Positions 8,123 through 17,372 of a stretch of 64,000 nucleotides of DNA are shown one piece after another; position 1 is the stretch's first letter, and each line of letters begins with the position of its first letter. A model generated the notes under the pieces. It saw only the letters and a list, made by a program, of their open reading frames with translations, was not told the DNA's origin and did no database searches. Source of the DNA: Acidobacteriota bacterium (GTDB lineage: Bacteria; Acidobacteriota; Terriglobia; 2-12-FULL-54-10); assembly GCA_016191085.1 (NCBI GenBank), contig JACPPJ010000062.1:17094-81093 (forward strand), in the 5' to 3' direction. The position numbers were made by a program, and so were the translations under genes.

Positions 8123-8461
8123 CTATATGGCCTGCTCGCCGTGGTCTCCCGTGCGGATTCGGAGTACGTCATTGACGTCAGTGATAAAAATCTTGCCGTC
8201 GCCGAACTTGCCGGTCTTGGCGGCGTCCTGGATGGCCTTCATGCACTCGGCGGCCTGATCATCGCGCACCAGGATGTCAAGCTTTAACTTGGGCTGAAAC
8301 TCTGCTTTATATTCCACGCCGCGGTAGTGTTCCGTGTGCCCCTTCTGGCGTCCGAAGCCCCGCACCTCCGTCACGGTCATGCCGTGGATATCGAGTTTGT
8401 CCAGCGCCTCGCGCACTTCTTCGAGCTTGTGCGGACGAATGATGCATTCGAGTTTCTTCAT
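8123..8461 (-). CDS. glnB: Nitrogen regulatory protein PII
   Basis: This 112-residue PII signal protein senses 2-oxoglutarate, ATP and ADP and tunes nitrogen assimilation by binding targets. It has the full family length, the start MKKLECIIRPHKLEEVREAL, the T-loop GHTEHYRGVEYKAEF with Tyr in the position that can be uridylylated, and the C-terminal KIFITDVNDVLRIRTG nucleotide-binding strand. It is divergent from glutamine synthetase, which starts 342 bp away on the other strand, so both probably answer to nitrogen status. Whether it behaves as GlnB or GlnK cannot be decided; no amtB is adjacent. Confidence 0.93.
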   Translation of the reverse strand: MKKLECIIRPHKLEEVREALDKLDIHGMTVTEVRGFGRQKGHTEHYRGVEYKAEFQPKLKLDILVRDDQAAECMKAIQDAAKTGKFGDGKIFITDVNDVLRIRTGDHGEQAI

Positions 8462-8498
8462 AAGCTCATCTCTGCAGTGCGTATGGACCGCTTTTATG

Positions 8499-8534
8499 GT
8501 ACTACAGTTTGTGCTCGATTAAACGTCGTAGTAC
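8499..8534. promoter_or_regulatory. Inverted repeat upstream of the PII gene
   Basis: GTACTAC (8499-8505) and GTAGTAC (8528-8534) are exact inverted copies. An inner pair, GTTT (8507-8510) and AAAC (8521-8524), extends the symmetry. The site lies 38 bp before the PII start and could be an operator or a leader hairpin. The rest of the 342-bp divergent region holds only a weak GATAAT (8776-8781) close to glnA; I see no clear sigma-54 or NtrC site. Confidence 0.4.
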
Positions 8535-8802
8535 GGTGGAACTCCCAAGCCGCCGGCCTTAAGAAGAGATCGGTTTAACTATCTCCGATTCCGTCGGGGT
8601 GGGTGGAAGCGGTCGGGAATTGGAATTTCTGTCACATGAAATTTGCATTTTGATCTACTTTTTTGCCGCGCTTTACCCAATAAACCGGCAAAATATAGAA
8701 CACTAGACATTCAAAAACACGCTTCCGTTGGTGCATTGCCGAACAGCACAAGTGTGTGCTAGCATTCTGTTCTAGGATAATGCGCGAACAAAAGGCGAAT
8801 TA

Positions 8803-10128
8803 ATGACTCAAGCGGAAGCGTTAACGTTATTGCTGGAGGAGAAAGTCGAGTTCCTGCTGCTGCAGTTTACGGACATTCTGGGCTCCATTAAGACCGTCGA
8901 AATTCCCACCAACAAGTTCGAATTGGCATTAGGAGGGGAGGTCGCCTTCGACGGCTCCGCGCTGGAGGGGTTTCACCGCACCATTGAATCGGAGTTGTTA
9001 TTGAAACCCGATCTGGATACGCTCCGGATTGCGCCGCCCGTTGCGAGCGAGACGCGCACGGCCCGCCTGATCTGTGACGTGCACAACTTGGATCGTACTC
9101 CGTTCGGCGGTTGCCCACGCACCCGCCTGAAGAATGTTCTGTCACTGTTCCAGGACAAGGGCTACTCGGTTGCGGTTTCGCCGGAGATTGAATTCTTCTT
9201 GTTTCAGAAGGACTCGCATTCCCGACCCACCACCACAACTCAAGACCCCGGTAGCTACTTCGACCTGGTTCCAATGGACAAAGGCGAGGAGACGCGGCGC
9301 CGCATTGTTTCCGAGTTAAGGGCAACGGAAATTATGGTGGAAGCCGGCCATCATGAAATCGCTCCCGGTCAGCATGAAATTGACCTCAAAGAGGCCCCAG
9401 CGCTGGCTATCGCAGACGTAATCGCAAATCTCCGGATGATCAGCCGCGCCGTGGCTGCAGCGCAAGGACTCCATGCTACTTTTATGCCCAAGCCGGTTTA
9501 CGGGAAAGACGGCTCCGGAATGCACCTTCACATTCTCCTGATGCAGAATGGGAGGAATGCTTTTGAGGACCCGAAGGGTGAGTACGGCCTGACGCCGGTG
9601 GCGTTGAATTTTATCGCCGGCCTGTTAGGACACGCGCGCGGGTTTTCCGCGGTCACCAATCCGCTGGTCAATTCTTACAAAAGGCTGGTGCAGGGCTTCG
9701 AGTCTCCCACACACCTGGTGTGGTCGGAAAAGAACGTGAATCCTTTGGTACGCGTTCCGCCCATCCGAGGCGCCAGCCAGACCCGTTGCGAACTGAGGAA
9801 TCCAGATCCTTCGTGCAATCCGTATCTGGCTCTGGCGGTTGTGCTACGCGCCGGATTGCAGGGCATCATCGAGAATCTCGATCCGGGGCCTCCCATCAGC
9901 AAGAATATCTATCGCATGAGCGCCCGCGAGCGAGCGCGCTTCAACATTGATCCGCTGCCGTCGAATCTGCACGAGGCCACCGCCGCGCTGCGCAAAGACA
10001 AGCTGATGCAGGAAACGCTCGGCCCTGTCATTTACCGCTATCTGGTAGAAGCGCAGAAGGCGCTTTGGGAAGACTACTCCAACCACGTCCACCCTTGGGA
10101 ATTGGAACACTACCTCGCTTACTATTGA
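8803..10128 (+). CDS. glnA: Glutamine synthetase, type I alpha
   Basis: This 441-residue glutamine synthetase makes glutamine from glutamate, ammonia and ATP as a dodecamer in the cytoplasm. Family signatures are clear: EIEFFLF metal ligands, EAGHHEIAPGQHEIDL, GSGMHLHILL and the NPLVRVPPIRGA region. The length and the C-terminal IYRMSARERARFNIDPLP segment, with no adenylylation-type tyrosine loop, place it with the short alpha enzymes that are controlled by feedback and binding proteins, not by AMP attachment. It is divergent from the PII gene. An AAAGGCG ribosome site precedes the ATG. Confidence 0.93.
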   Translation: MTQAEALTLLLEEKVEFLLLQFTDILGSIKTVEIPTNKFELALGGEVAFDGSALEGFHRTIESELLLKPDLDTLRIAPPVASETRTARLICDVHNLDRTPFGGCPRTRLKNVLSLFQDKGYSVAVSPEIEFFLFQKDSHSRPTTTTQDPGSYFDLVPMDKGEETRRRIVSELRATEIMVEAGHHEIAPGQHEIDLKEAPALAIADVIANLRMISRAVAAAQGLHATFMPKPVYGKDGSGMHLHILLMQNGRNAFEDPKGEYGLTPVALNFIAGLLGHARGFSAVTNPLVNSYKRLVQGFESPTHLVWSEKNVNPLVRVPPIRGASQTRCELRNPDPSCNPYLALAVVLRAGLQGIIENLDPGPPISKNIYRMSARERARFNIDPLPSNLHEATAALRKDKLMQETLGPVIYRYLVEAQKALWEDYSNHVHPWELEHYLAYY

Positions 10129-10315
10129 GCCGGATACTTGGGAGTGCCGGAATCATCGCAGTGGCTACCGCCACGGCTCGCTTCGTTTCCCCGGTTTCCA
10201 ATGTGATGATGTCGTCCCCGCCGGGAACAAAAACTTTCACAAGAAGAACTCTCACCACTTGCCAGAAAAAATCCTCGGATCGCAAAGCGTCAACACCCAA
10301 AAGAGCGGCAGGATA

Positions 10316-11584
10316 TCATAGGCGTGGTCGGGCACGAGCAATCTTATGCAGAATTGAGGAATCCTCCCCAAACTTGCATAAGGCATCGCAGTGTTGGCAC
10401 AGATCCCCGAACGGGATAAACGCAAGACGGATGTCCGTAAGATCATCGCGAAAAGCTGGCCGTGCCAGTTGAGCCATTACTTCTCGTTCTCGGTAATCCG
10501 GAGCAACAAGGAAGAGATTGCAATTGCAACCTGGAATTGATCGCGCCAAGTCTTCCAAGCGGAGAATCCCCGAGTAGATACTGGTGCTCTTCTCGACTTC
10601 AAAAGCGGCGACGATCTCGGCAGTGCCAGGCCGCAACCAAATCACGTCAATCAAACTGACCGTTTCCATCACTTCAGGTGGCCAATCCAACTGAGGCAGT
10701 GCCGGGACAGTCAGGATTGAGAAGGCCTCGCCATTGTACGACCTGTGGCGATCATTTCGGGCCACGTGAACTCGGTAATTGAGCGCGCGGCCAATCTTGA
10801 TTAGCACATGCTGAATCTTCGTATGTTCAGACTCTTCGTTTTCTTCCGCAACAACTGACTCGTGACGAGCCCTCGCAGCTTTTTCGGCTTTGATCTTTGC
10901 CGGTTCCAAAAGCGATTGCACGCTCCCGGTGACCAGCAGACGACCGGAACCGATTTCAAACAGCAATCCCGCAAAAGCACCCACGTCTTTAGAGAGATGG
11001 TCTCTCACTTCGACATTGGTTTGAATAATCGTTTCACGCATGTCGCGGTAGCTTCCCCAGGAACCGAGCTTCTTCTTTTCGCCGAAAAGAAAGTTGAACC
11101 CATTCAGGATGGCTGTGTTGAAAGGGGGTACCAGCGTGGGGTGCAGGAAGTAGATGATGTTGGCTACGGCGGGGCCAAGCCCTTTGATCTCGGCAGCGGC
11201 GAGACGGCTCAATTCAACGAGTACTTGTTCCTCTCGTTTGGCGTCCAGGCAGGATGACAAGAATGCACCGAATTTCTGCTTGTTGAGTTGATTCTCGTAA
11301 ATGTCGGGAATTCGAAGCTTCGGCTTCCAGAAAAAAGCGTGGGCCGCCCCCTCAAAAACCTGCTTCTGTTCGGTAATCGCTGATAATACGAACTCCAAAG
11401 GCGAGCCTTTAAAATCACTTCCAAACGATTGGGCTGCGATGGCATCTACGGTGTCTCGAACACCACGCCGAATGGCCCGAAATGCCTTGAGGCGCTGCTC
11501 ACCCCTTACAAACCACGTGTTGTAAACAGATTCCGGATCAGATTTATACCGATCGACCAATTCGAGTAGTGCTGTTTTCTCCAC
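10316..11584 (-). CDS. Predicted PD-(D/E)XK-like nuclease, function unknown
   Basis: This 422-residue cytoplasmic protein has no firm family name. The middle contains a helix-hairpin-helix-like segment (EIKGLGPAVANIIYFL). The C-terminal third has SLIDVIWL followed about 14 residues later by AAFEVEKSTSIYSGILRL, which fits a PD-(D/E)XK nuclease core (Asp ... Glu-x-Glu-Lys). A charged linker near residues 230-260 separates the two parts. The start is a GTG at 11584 preceded by AAGAGA. It stands alone between glnA and ppiD, so it could be a solitary defence or repair nuclease; this is inference. The 187 bp between it and glnA show nothing recognisable. Confidence 0.5.
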   Translation of the reverse strand: MEKTALLELVDRYKSDPESVYNTWFVRGEQRLKAFRAIRRGVRDTVDAIAAQSFGSDFKGSPLEFVLSAITEQKQVFEGAAHAFFWKPKLRIPDIYENQLNKQKFGAFLSSCLDAKREEQVLVELSRLAAAEIKGLGPAVANIIYFLHPTLVPPFNTAILNGFNFLFGEKKKLGSWGSYRDMRETIIQTNVEVRDHLSKDVGAFAGLLFEIGSGRLLVTGSVQSLLEPAKIKAEKAARARHESVVAEENEESEHTKIQHVLIKIGRALNYRVHVARNDRHRSYNGEAFSILTVPALPQLDWPPEVMETVSLIDVIWLRPGTAEIVAAFEVEKSTSIYSGILRLEDLARSIPGCNCNLFLVAPDYREREVMAQLARPAFRDDLTDIRLAFIPFGDLCQHCDALCKFGEDSSILHKIARARPRL

Positions 11585-11805
11585 GATCTGATCTCTTCCG
11601 AATGCAACCTATCAAACTCAACCGAGCGTTAGACATTCTAACCGAAGTTCTTGCTTTAACGACGAGGTAAATTCATGCAGTCCATGCCATAGCGCTTCTT
11701 GCTTATTATTGGCGTCGGATGACGTTTACCGCTCCCTTTGATCGCGGCTGGGGTATGCATCTGGCCAATTCGCAGAGTTGCTCTGGGAAAAAACCGCCGC
11801 TGGGG

Positions 11806-11811
11806 TATAAT
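11806..11811 (+). promoter_or_regulatory. Possible -10 box for the foldase gene
   Basis: A perfect TATAAT lies 112 bp before the foldase start in an otherwise empty 339-bp gap. No -35 box is found at 16-18 bp (TTGCTC is 22 bp away), so the assignment is weak. Confidence 0.3.
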
Positions 11812-11923
11812 GCTGCTAGTGCGAGTGGACAGGTAACGGTTGGCGCTGCGTTCCCTCAATCGGGGCTCACGATCCTTACCGGAACACAGAAATCCATTAA
11901 TAAGAATTGACTAGGTTTAAACG

Positions 11924-13870
11924 ATGCTCAACATTTTTCGGCAGAGAAGGACCCTGGTTAAGGGCGTGTTCGGAGCCATTTTGCTCCTGGTGGCCCTCAG
12001 CATGGTCATCACGCTTATACCGGGGCTGACCGGAGGCATGGGCGATACTGTTGCCACTGGAGTGGTCGCCGAGATCGCGGGCGAACGGATCACCGAGTTT
12101 GACGTCCAGCAGAGCGTGCAGCAGGTGAGCACGCGCAACAGAATTCCTCCCGAGATGATGCCGTTCTACACCTCGCAGATTCTGAACGAAATGATCGTGC
12201 AGAAAGCCAGCCTGCGTGAAGCCGGGCGCCTCGGTCTGAAGGTGGACCAACCGGAGGTGCAGGCGCAGTTGCGCCGCGACCAGACCCTGTTCCCTAACGG
12301 TACATTTGTGGGAATGCAGCAGTACGAAGACATGATCTACGAGCGAACCGGAATGACTGTGCCGCAATTTGAAGAGCGCTACCGGCAAGCTCTTCTGCTC
12401 GACAAACTTCGTCAGCTCGTTACGGATTCTATCACCGCCACGCCTGCCGACATTCATCAGGTGTTTGTACAAGACAACGAAAAAGTTGTCCTCGACTATG
12501 TGACTATTGATCCCGCCGATTTCAAGAAGGAGATTAATCCCTCTGAGGGCACGCTCCAGGAGTACTTCAATAAGAACAAAGACCGGTACCAAATACCCGA
12601 GAAACGGCGCGCCAAGGTCCTGCTCATAAAACAAAGTAAGCTTCGCGAGGGGCTGACCGTTTCCGATGAAGAGATACGAAAGTATTATCAGGCGCACGTG
12701 GATAATTATCGCTTACCGGAGCGCGTGACGGTCCGTCACATCCTGCTAAAAGCGGATTCTAAGGACCCGGCCCAAGTTGAAGCGGCGAAGAAGAAGGTAG
12801 ACGACCTTCTGAAGCAACTGAAGTCCGGCGCCGATTTTGCCGATTTAGCGAAAAAGAATTCACAGGATACCGGCACGGCGTCCACGGGCGGACTGCTGGC
12901 CAACATTACACGCAGGCAGATGGTTCCTGAATTCGAGCAGGCTGCTTTCAGCCTCGCTCCCAACCAATTGAGCGGGCCGGTGCAGACGATGTATGGCATC
13001 CATATTATCCAGGGCATTTCACACGAACAGGCGCACCAGCAAACGTTTGAGCAGGCCAAGTCACAGATACAACCAGTACTAGTAGAAGAAAAGCTCAACA
13101 AGCTCATTGCCGACTCAACGGAAGCGGCGGCACAGGAGTTGTCCAAGTCGCCGGGGAATATACAGCAGATCGCCGAGAAATACCACGCCCAGGTCGTCGA
13201 GCCTGCGCCCTTTTCAAACGACGAAAACCTGCCCAACATTGGAGCATCGCCCGCTTTTATGCAACAAGTTTTCGGCATGGAAAAGAACCAGGTGGGCTCG
13301 CCTGTTCAAGTAGACGACGGCTATGGCGTGCCGGTGCTGTTGGACATTTTGCCGGCGCACCCCGCAGAATGGGCTGAGGTAAAAGATCAGGTTAAGAACG
13401 ACTACATTGAGGAGCAGGCCAGAGGCAAGGCGGCCGAGAAGGCGCTAGCGATCGCGAGCACGTTGGATCAGCAAGGAAAGGATAAAGACCTGAAGAAGGC
13501 AGCCAAGAGCGCCGGCCTGACTGTAAAGACCAGCCCCGCGGTCACTCGCGAAGGAACGATTCCTTCTTTGGGAAACGTAAGAGATCTGGATCCGAGGATA
13601 TTCACGTTGCCTGTCCGCGGCACGGGCGGTCCGTTGCCCGCGCAGGGATTGCAGGTGGTTTATCAAATCGCGTCGCGCGAAGCTCCCAACGAGCAGGAGT
13701 TTGCCAGCAAGAAGACCCAGGTCGAACAAAAAGTCCTGGCGGAGAAGCGCCAGCTCGCCTTTGAGATATTTCAGGACAATTTGAAAAAGAAGTATAGAGA
13801 CTCGGGCGATTTGAAGCTGCACCAGGACGCCATCACGCGCTTGACCTCGGCGAACGCTCCTAGGCCCTGA
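11924..13870 (+). CDS. ppiD: Peptidyl-prolyl isomerase, PpiD/SurA type
   Basis: This 648-residue membrane-anchored foldase has one N-terminal transmembrane helix (about residues 13-32), with the rest probably in the periplasm. A SurA-N-like chaperone region covers roughly 45-200. A parvulin domain lies near 265-365, with VTVRHILLKADS, a GGLLANITRRQMVPEFEQAAF segment and GIHIIQ. A second, weaker parvulin-like region follows. PpiD-type proteins help outer-membrane and secreted proteins fold as they leave the Sec channel. The gene precedes an ABC ATPase gene on the same strand. Confidence 0.85.
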   Translation: MLNIFRQRRTLVKGVFGAILLLVALSMVITLIPGLTGGMGDTVATGVVAEIAGERITEFDVQQSVQQVSTRNRIPPEMMPFYTSQILNEMIVQKASLREAGRLGLKVDQPEVQAQLRRDQTLFPNGTFVGMQQYEDMIYERTGMTVPQFEERYRQALLLDKLRQLVTDSITATPADIHQVFVQDNEKVVLDYVTIDPADFKKEINPSEGTLQEYFNKNKDRYQIPEKRRAKVLLIKQSKLREGLTVSDEEIRKYYQAHVDNYRLPERVTVRHILLKADSKDPAQVEAAKKKVDDLLKQLKSGADFADLAKKNSQDTGTASTGGLLANITRRQMVPEFEQAAFSLAPNQLSGPVQTMYGIHIIQGISHEQAHQQTFEQAKSQIQPVLVEEKLNKLIADSTEAAAQELSKSPGNIQQIAEKYHAQVVEPAPFSNDENLPNIGASPAFMQQVFGMEKNQVGSPVQVDDGYGVPVLLDILPAHPAEWAEVKDQVKNDYIEEQARGKAAEKALAIASTLDQQGKDKDLKKAAKSAGLTVKTSPAVTREGTIPSLGNVRDLDPRIFTLPVRGTGGPLPAQGLQVVYQIASREAPNEQEFASKKTQVEQKVLAEKRQLAFEIFQDNLKKKYRDSGDLKLHQDAITRLTSANAPRP

Positions 13871-13953
13871 TGTTTCGGTGGTTGGGCAGAGCCTGTTCCA
13901 GGCAGCTATAAGGGATCTGTACCGCATCGAACCGAATGGGGAAGAACTAGCGT

Positions 13954-14697
13954 TTGAAGATAGCTGTCGCCAATTCGACGTTTGCTCAGCCGCAAGCACT
14001 ACTTCGGCCGGAACGTCCGCTTATACAGACAGAGGATCTCTGGAAAAGCTACCAGATGGGGTCAGAGATCGTACACGCGCTCCAGGGGATAAATCTGTCG
14101 ATCGAGCGCGGCGAATACGTCGCCATCATGGGTCCGTCCGGCTCGGGCAAATCCACTTTGATGAACTTGATCGGCTGCCTCGACTCGCCCACACGAGGCC
14201 AGTATTGGCTCAATGGCAAGCTGGTTAGCGAACTCGACGACGACGAACTCGCCCAAATTCGAAATCGCGAAATCGGGTTCGTTTTCCAAATTTTCAATCT
14301 GCTACCGCGTTCTACGGCGCTAGCCAACGTAGAACTGCCCCTGATCTATCGTGGGATGTCCGCCGCGGAGCGCCGCGCCCAAGCCAAAGAGGCTCTAAAG
14401 CTGGTGGAGTTGGAACATCGTATGGACCACCGCCCGAATGAGCTTTCCGGTGGTCAGCGCCAACGCGTGGCGATCGCGAGGGCGCTGGTCACCGACCCCT
14501 CGATCCTGCTCGCCGATGAGCCCACCGGCAACCTGGATACCGCTACCGGCGCCGAGATCATGCAACTGTTCAATACGCTAAATGAACAGTCCCGCACACT
14601 GGTAATCGTCACGCACGAACGTGAGGTGGCCGAGTGCGCCCGCCGCATCCTGCACATCCGCGACGGCAAACTGGAAAGCGACGAGCGAGTGCGCTAA
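13954..14697 (+). CDS. ABC transporter ATP-binding protein, LolD/MacB type
   Basis: This 247-residue ATPase has all core motifs: Walker [10 protein letters not shown], signature [15 protein letters not shown], Walker [10 protein letters not shown] and the switch His in IVTHERE. The sequence around them ([20 protein letters not shown]) is typical of the LolD/MacB/FtsE-like group that works with lipoprotein-releasing or mechanotransducing permeases. No permease gene is adjacent, as the next gene is on the other strand, so the partner must be encoded elsewhere. The start is a TTG at 13954 with a GGGGAAG upstream and is uncertain; the conserved domain begins about 20 residues in. Confidence 0.85.
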   Translation: MKIAVANSTFAQPQALLRPERPLIQTEDLWKSYQMGSEIVHALQGINLSIERGEYVAIMGPSGSGKSTLMNLIGCLDSPTRGQYWLNGKLVSELDDDELAQIRNREIGFVFQIFNLLPRSTALANVELPLIYRGMSAAERRAQAKEALKLVELEHRMDHRPNELSGGQRQRVAIARALVTDPSILLADEPTGNLDTATGAEIMQLFNTLNEQSRTLVIVTHEREVAECARRILHIRDGKLESDERVR

Positions 14698-14750
14698 CAC
14701 CGCTCAACTTGGACACGGAGCCGTGGACGGGAAGAGCGTTGACATTGTTC

Positions 14751-17327
14751 TTACGGTGCGGCAGCGAACGGTACTTGCGGCATGGGAACCCGGGGCAGGC
14801 GCAGTTCCGTTGTGTCTGCGTCTGAGATCGGCTCAGGGGCGCGGCTGGGGGCGAGACGTTCTAAAGCGATTCGAGCGGAGCGGCGGACGCGGCTGTCCAG
14901 TGCGGTTTGAGCGCTCTTGATCAACACCGCGCGGCCCTGCTGGAAATTCCCTTCAGCGAGAGCGTAAATAGCGTACTGTTTCACATAGAAATCGGGATCG
15001 TCGACCAGCGCAATCAGTTTCGCAGCCGTCCTGCTGTCCTGGTGGTCTCCGAGCTTCAGCAGCGCGTCTACCGCGGCCATTCGGGTCTCGGGATATTTGC
15101 TATACGTGATCCACGGCACAACCGTGTCCCACTCCTTCTTGTCTCCCAATTCACCTAGTCCGCGCAGCGAAAAGCGCCGGACTACGTCCTGATCCGAGCT
15201 TCGATTCACGGCCTGCCGCAGCATCTTCTTGGCGTCTTTCGCTTGAATCTTGCCGATGGCGAGCGCGGCTTCGGCGGCGACGAACGTGTTCCTGTCCTTG
15301 TTTAGAGCGGCGGCAGCGATCTTGGCTGCTTTGCCATCTTTGCGGAACGATCCCAGGGCACGGATGGATGCCTGTCGGACGCGGGCATCGCGATCGTGCA
15401 ACGCTTCCGCGAGCGCCTCACGCGCGGCTACTGTTTTTATCTCCGCGAGACCTTTCGCGGCCGCCTCCCTCACGCCCCAAAAGGAATCCCCAACCAGCGT
15501 CTGCCGCAATGCGGGAACAATCTCGCCGCTCTTCTCCGTCTGCACCAACTGGTCAATGGCCCAAACGCGGCCCACCACTGACGGATCGTTCTTCAACTGA
15601 TATATCAGCTCGGCGACAGTTTTGGGAAACCTCATGGTCGCGAGAATGCGATGCTCTGGATCAAAGCGGGTGATTAGAGGTTGACTGTCGAGCGGGAAAT
15701 CGAATTCGTCGCGCGGGTGAGCAAACTCAATGCGGCGGCGGCTGCGTCCTGCGGAGGTAATGAATTCCACGTCCACCGGCATTCTGAAGAGCGGCGTCTG
15801 CTCATCCAGAAGCTGCTTTTGTTCCACTACAAGGTGCACCGTACGGGTGGACTCGTTCCACTGTTGCGTGATCTCGAGCTCCGGGTAACCGGCTTTGGTC
15901 GTCCATTGAGTGAAGAACCAACCCATGTCTCGTCCGCTAACTTCCTCGGCAGCTTTGCGCAGATCGTCTGTCGTGACGTTGCCCGCCTGATGCGCCTTGG
16001 CGTAGTGAGTCATCGTGGCGAAGAATTTCTCATCATCGAGCACATACCGCAGCATGTCGAGTACCAGCGCGCCTTTTTCGTAAGTAGTGCGATCGAACAG
16101 GTCCAGCGGGTCTGTGTAATACGAGGTCACCATAGGGCGGCGGTATCGCTGGCGGTCCTCTTCGAGGTACCTGGCCTCTGCCTTAAACAACGAATACCGG
16201 TATTCCTGCTCTCCAAAGCGGTATTCGCGGTAGAGATCGGCCCAATACGTGGCGAAGCCTTCGTTGAGCCAGATGTGGTCCCAATTGGCACAAGTCAGCA
16301 AATCTCCAAACCACTGGTGGGCCAGCTCGTGCGTTACCAGGTCCACGCTATTGATCTGCGGCTCGGAGCTATCATCGTGCAGCGTACGGTCGGTTAATGT
16401 TGTGGCGCTGATGTTCTCCATTCCGCCAAACACGAAATCGCGGACGGCAACCTGAGCGTACTTGGGGTAGGGATACGGAATGCCGATCTTCTCGGAAAAA
16501 AAACGGATCGCATGCGGCGTCTCACGGAACGACCGCAGCGCCCTCTCGCGCCCAGTGCCGGGAGGCACGTAATATTCCACCGGCAAATCACCCGCGCGCT
16601 CGACGTATTTTTCGAATTTCCCAACTACCACGGAGGTGAGATATGTACTGTGCGGCACCTCCTGCTTCCAATGATACGTCTTGGTGCGCTCGGCGGGATG
16701 CTCCTCCACTCCTATGAGCCGTCCATTCGAAATGACCATGTAGTCGGCGTTGACAGTGTAATAGCCCTCACTGGTCGCCTTGTCATTCGGGTAGTCATAG
16801 ATGGGGAACCAATAATGCGAATCCTCCACCTCGCCCTGCGACCAGATCTGCACGGGCTTATCAGGATAAGCCGCGTCATCAGCCGCGTCCGGGCCGATGA
16901 AATAGAGCCCCTTACGCGGTTTCCCATCAAAGGCGATGGTCAGAGTTATAGTATCCGAGGGGTCCGCAGGGGCTGGCAAGTGGATATGCAGCTTGCCGTC
17001 ATTCTCTTGCCAATTCAGGTGGCTGCCGTCGGGTTGGGTAATAGATCGTATTTTCAGCTCCGCGCTGTCGATCTCCACTGCTTCCAGCCCCGGGTTCAAT
17101 GGACGCAGTGTCAGAGTGGTGCTTCCAGAAACTGTCTTCTGGCGCTCATCCAGTGTGAGGTTCAGGAGAATGTGTTCCAGGTCGTAGGTTCGGCGCCGCT
17201 CCTGGTGATAGCGCGAGAGCGAATCGCCGAAAGGCTTCCGAGAGACCTGCTGCCCGGCCAGCGGAGTGGCCGACAGCGAGGCGACGATCAACAGAGCTGT
17301 GGCGATTCGTTTAAAGAACACCGGCAT
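14751..17327 (-). CDS. M1-family metallo-aminopeptidase with C-terminal HEAT repeats
   Basis: This large zinc aminopeptidase of about 858 residues begins with a signal peptide (MPVFFKRIATALLIVASL), so it is exported. The exopeptidase motif GGMEN and the zinc site HELAHQWFGD ... NEGFATYW (HExxH-18-E) are intact near residues 300-360. The last 250 residues are alpha-helical HEAT-type repeats, a layout known in soil bacteria. An upstream GTG (17363) or ATG (17354) would also be in frame; I prefer the ATG that places the signal peptide first. It lies just downstream of a periplasmic-protein gene on the same strand, probably in one operon. Confidence 0.85.
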   Translation of the reverse strand: MPVFFKRIATALLIVASLSATPLAGQQVSRKPFGDSLSRYHQERRRTYDLEHILLNLTLDERQKTVSGSTTLTLRPLNPGLEAVEIDSAELKIRSITQPDGSHLNWQENDGKLHIHLPAPADPSDTITLTIAFDGKPRKGLYFIGPDAADDAAYPDKPVQIWSQGEVEDSHYWFPIYDYPNDKATSEGYYTVNADYMVISNGRLIGVEEHPAERTKTYHWKQEVPHSTYLTSVVVGKFEKYVERAGDLPVEYYVPPGTGRERALRSFRETPHAIRFFSEKIGIPYPYPKYAQVAVRDFVFGGMENISATTLTDRTLHDDSSEPQINSVDLVTHELAHQWFGDLLTCANWDHIWLNEGFATYWADLYREYRFGEQEYRYSLFKAEARYLEEDRQRYRRPMVTSYYTDPLDLFDRTTYEKGALVLDMLRYVLDDEKFFATMTHYAKAHQAGNVTTDDLRKAAEEVSGRDMGWFFTQWTTKAGYPELEITQQWNESTRTVHLVVEQKQLLDEQTPLFRMPVDVEFITSAGRSRRRIEFAHPRDEFDFPLDSQPLITRFDPEHRILATMRFPKTVAELIYQLKNDPSVVGRVWAIDQLVQTEKSGEIVPALRQTLVGDSFWGVREAAAKGLAEIKTVAAREALAEALHDRDARVRQASIRALGSFRKDGKAAKIAAAALNKDRNTFVAAEAALAIGKIQAKDAKKMLRQAVNRSSDQDVVRRFSLRGLGELGDKKEWDTVVPWITYSKYPETRMAAVDALLKLGDHQDSRTAAKLIALVDDPDFYVKQYAIYALAEGNFQQGRAVLIKSAQTALDSRVRRSARIALERLAPSRAPEPISDADTTELRLPRVPMPQVPFAAAP

Positions 17328-17372
17328 GTCCCGAGGCTGGCCTGTTTTCGTCATGCCCTGCACACCGACCTG

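Noticed and set aside
8579..8802. NtrC or sigma-54 sites upstream of glnA
   Set aside because: No pair of GG/GC elements with proper spacing and no full NtrC palindrome could be found.
11656..11859. 67-codon minus-strand frame in the gap before ppiD
   Set aside because: No motif, no ribosome site, and composition like chance sequence.
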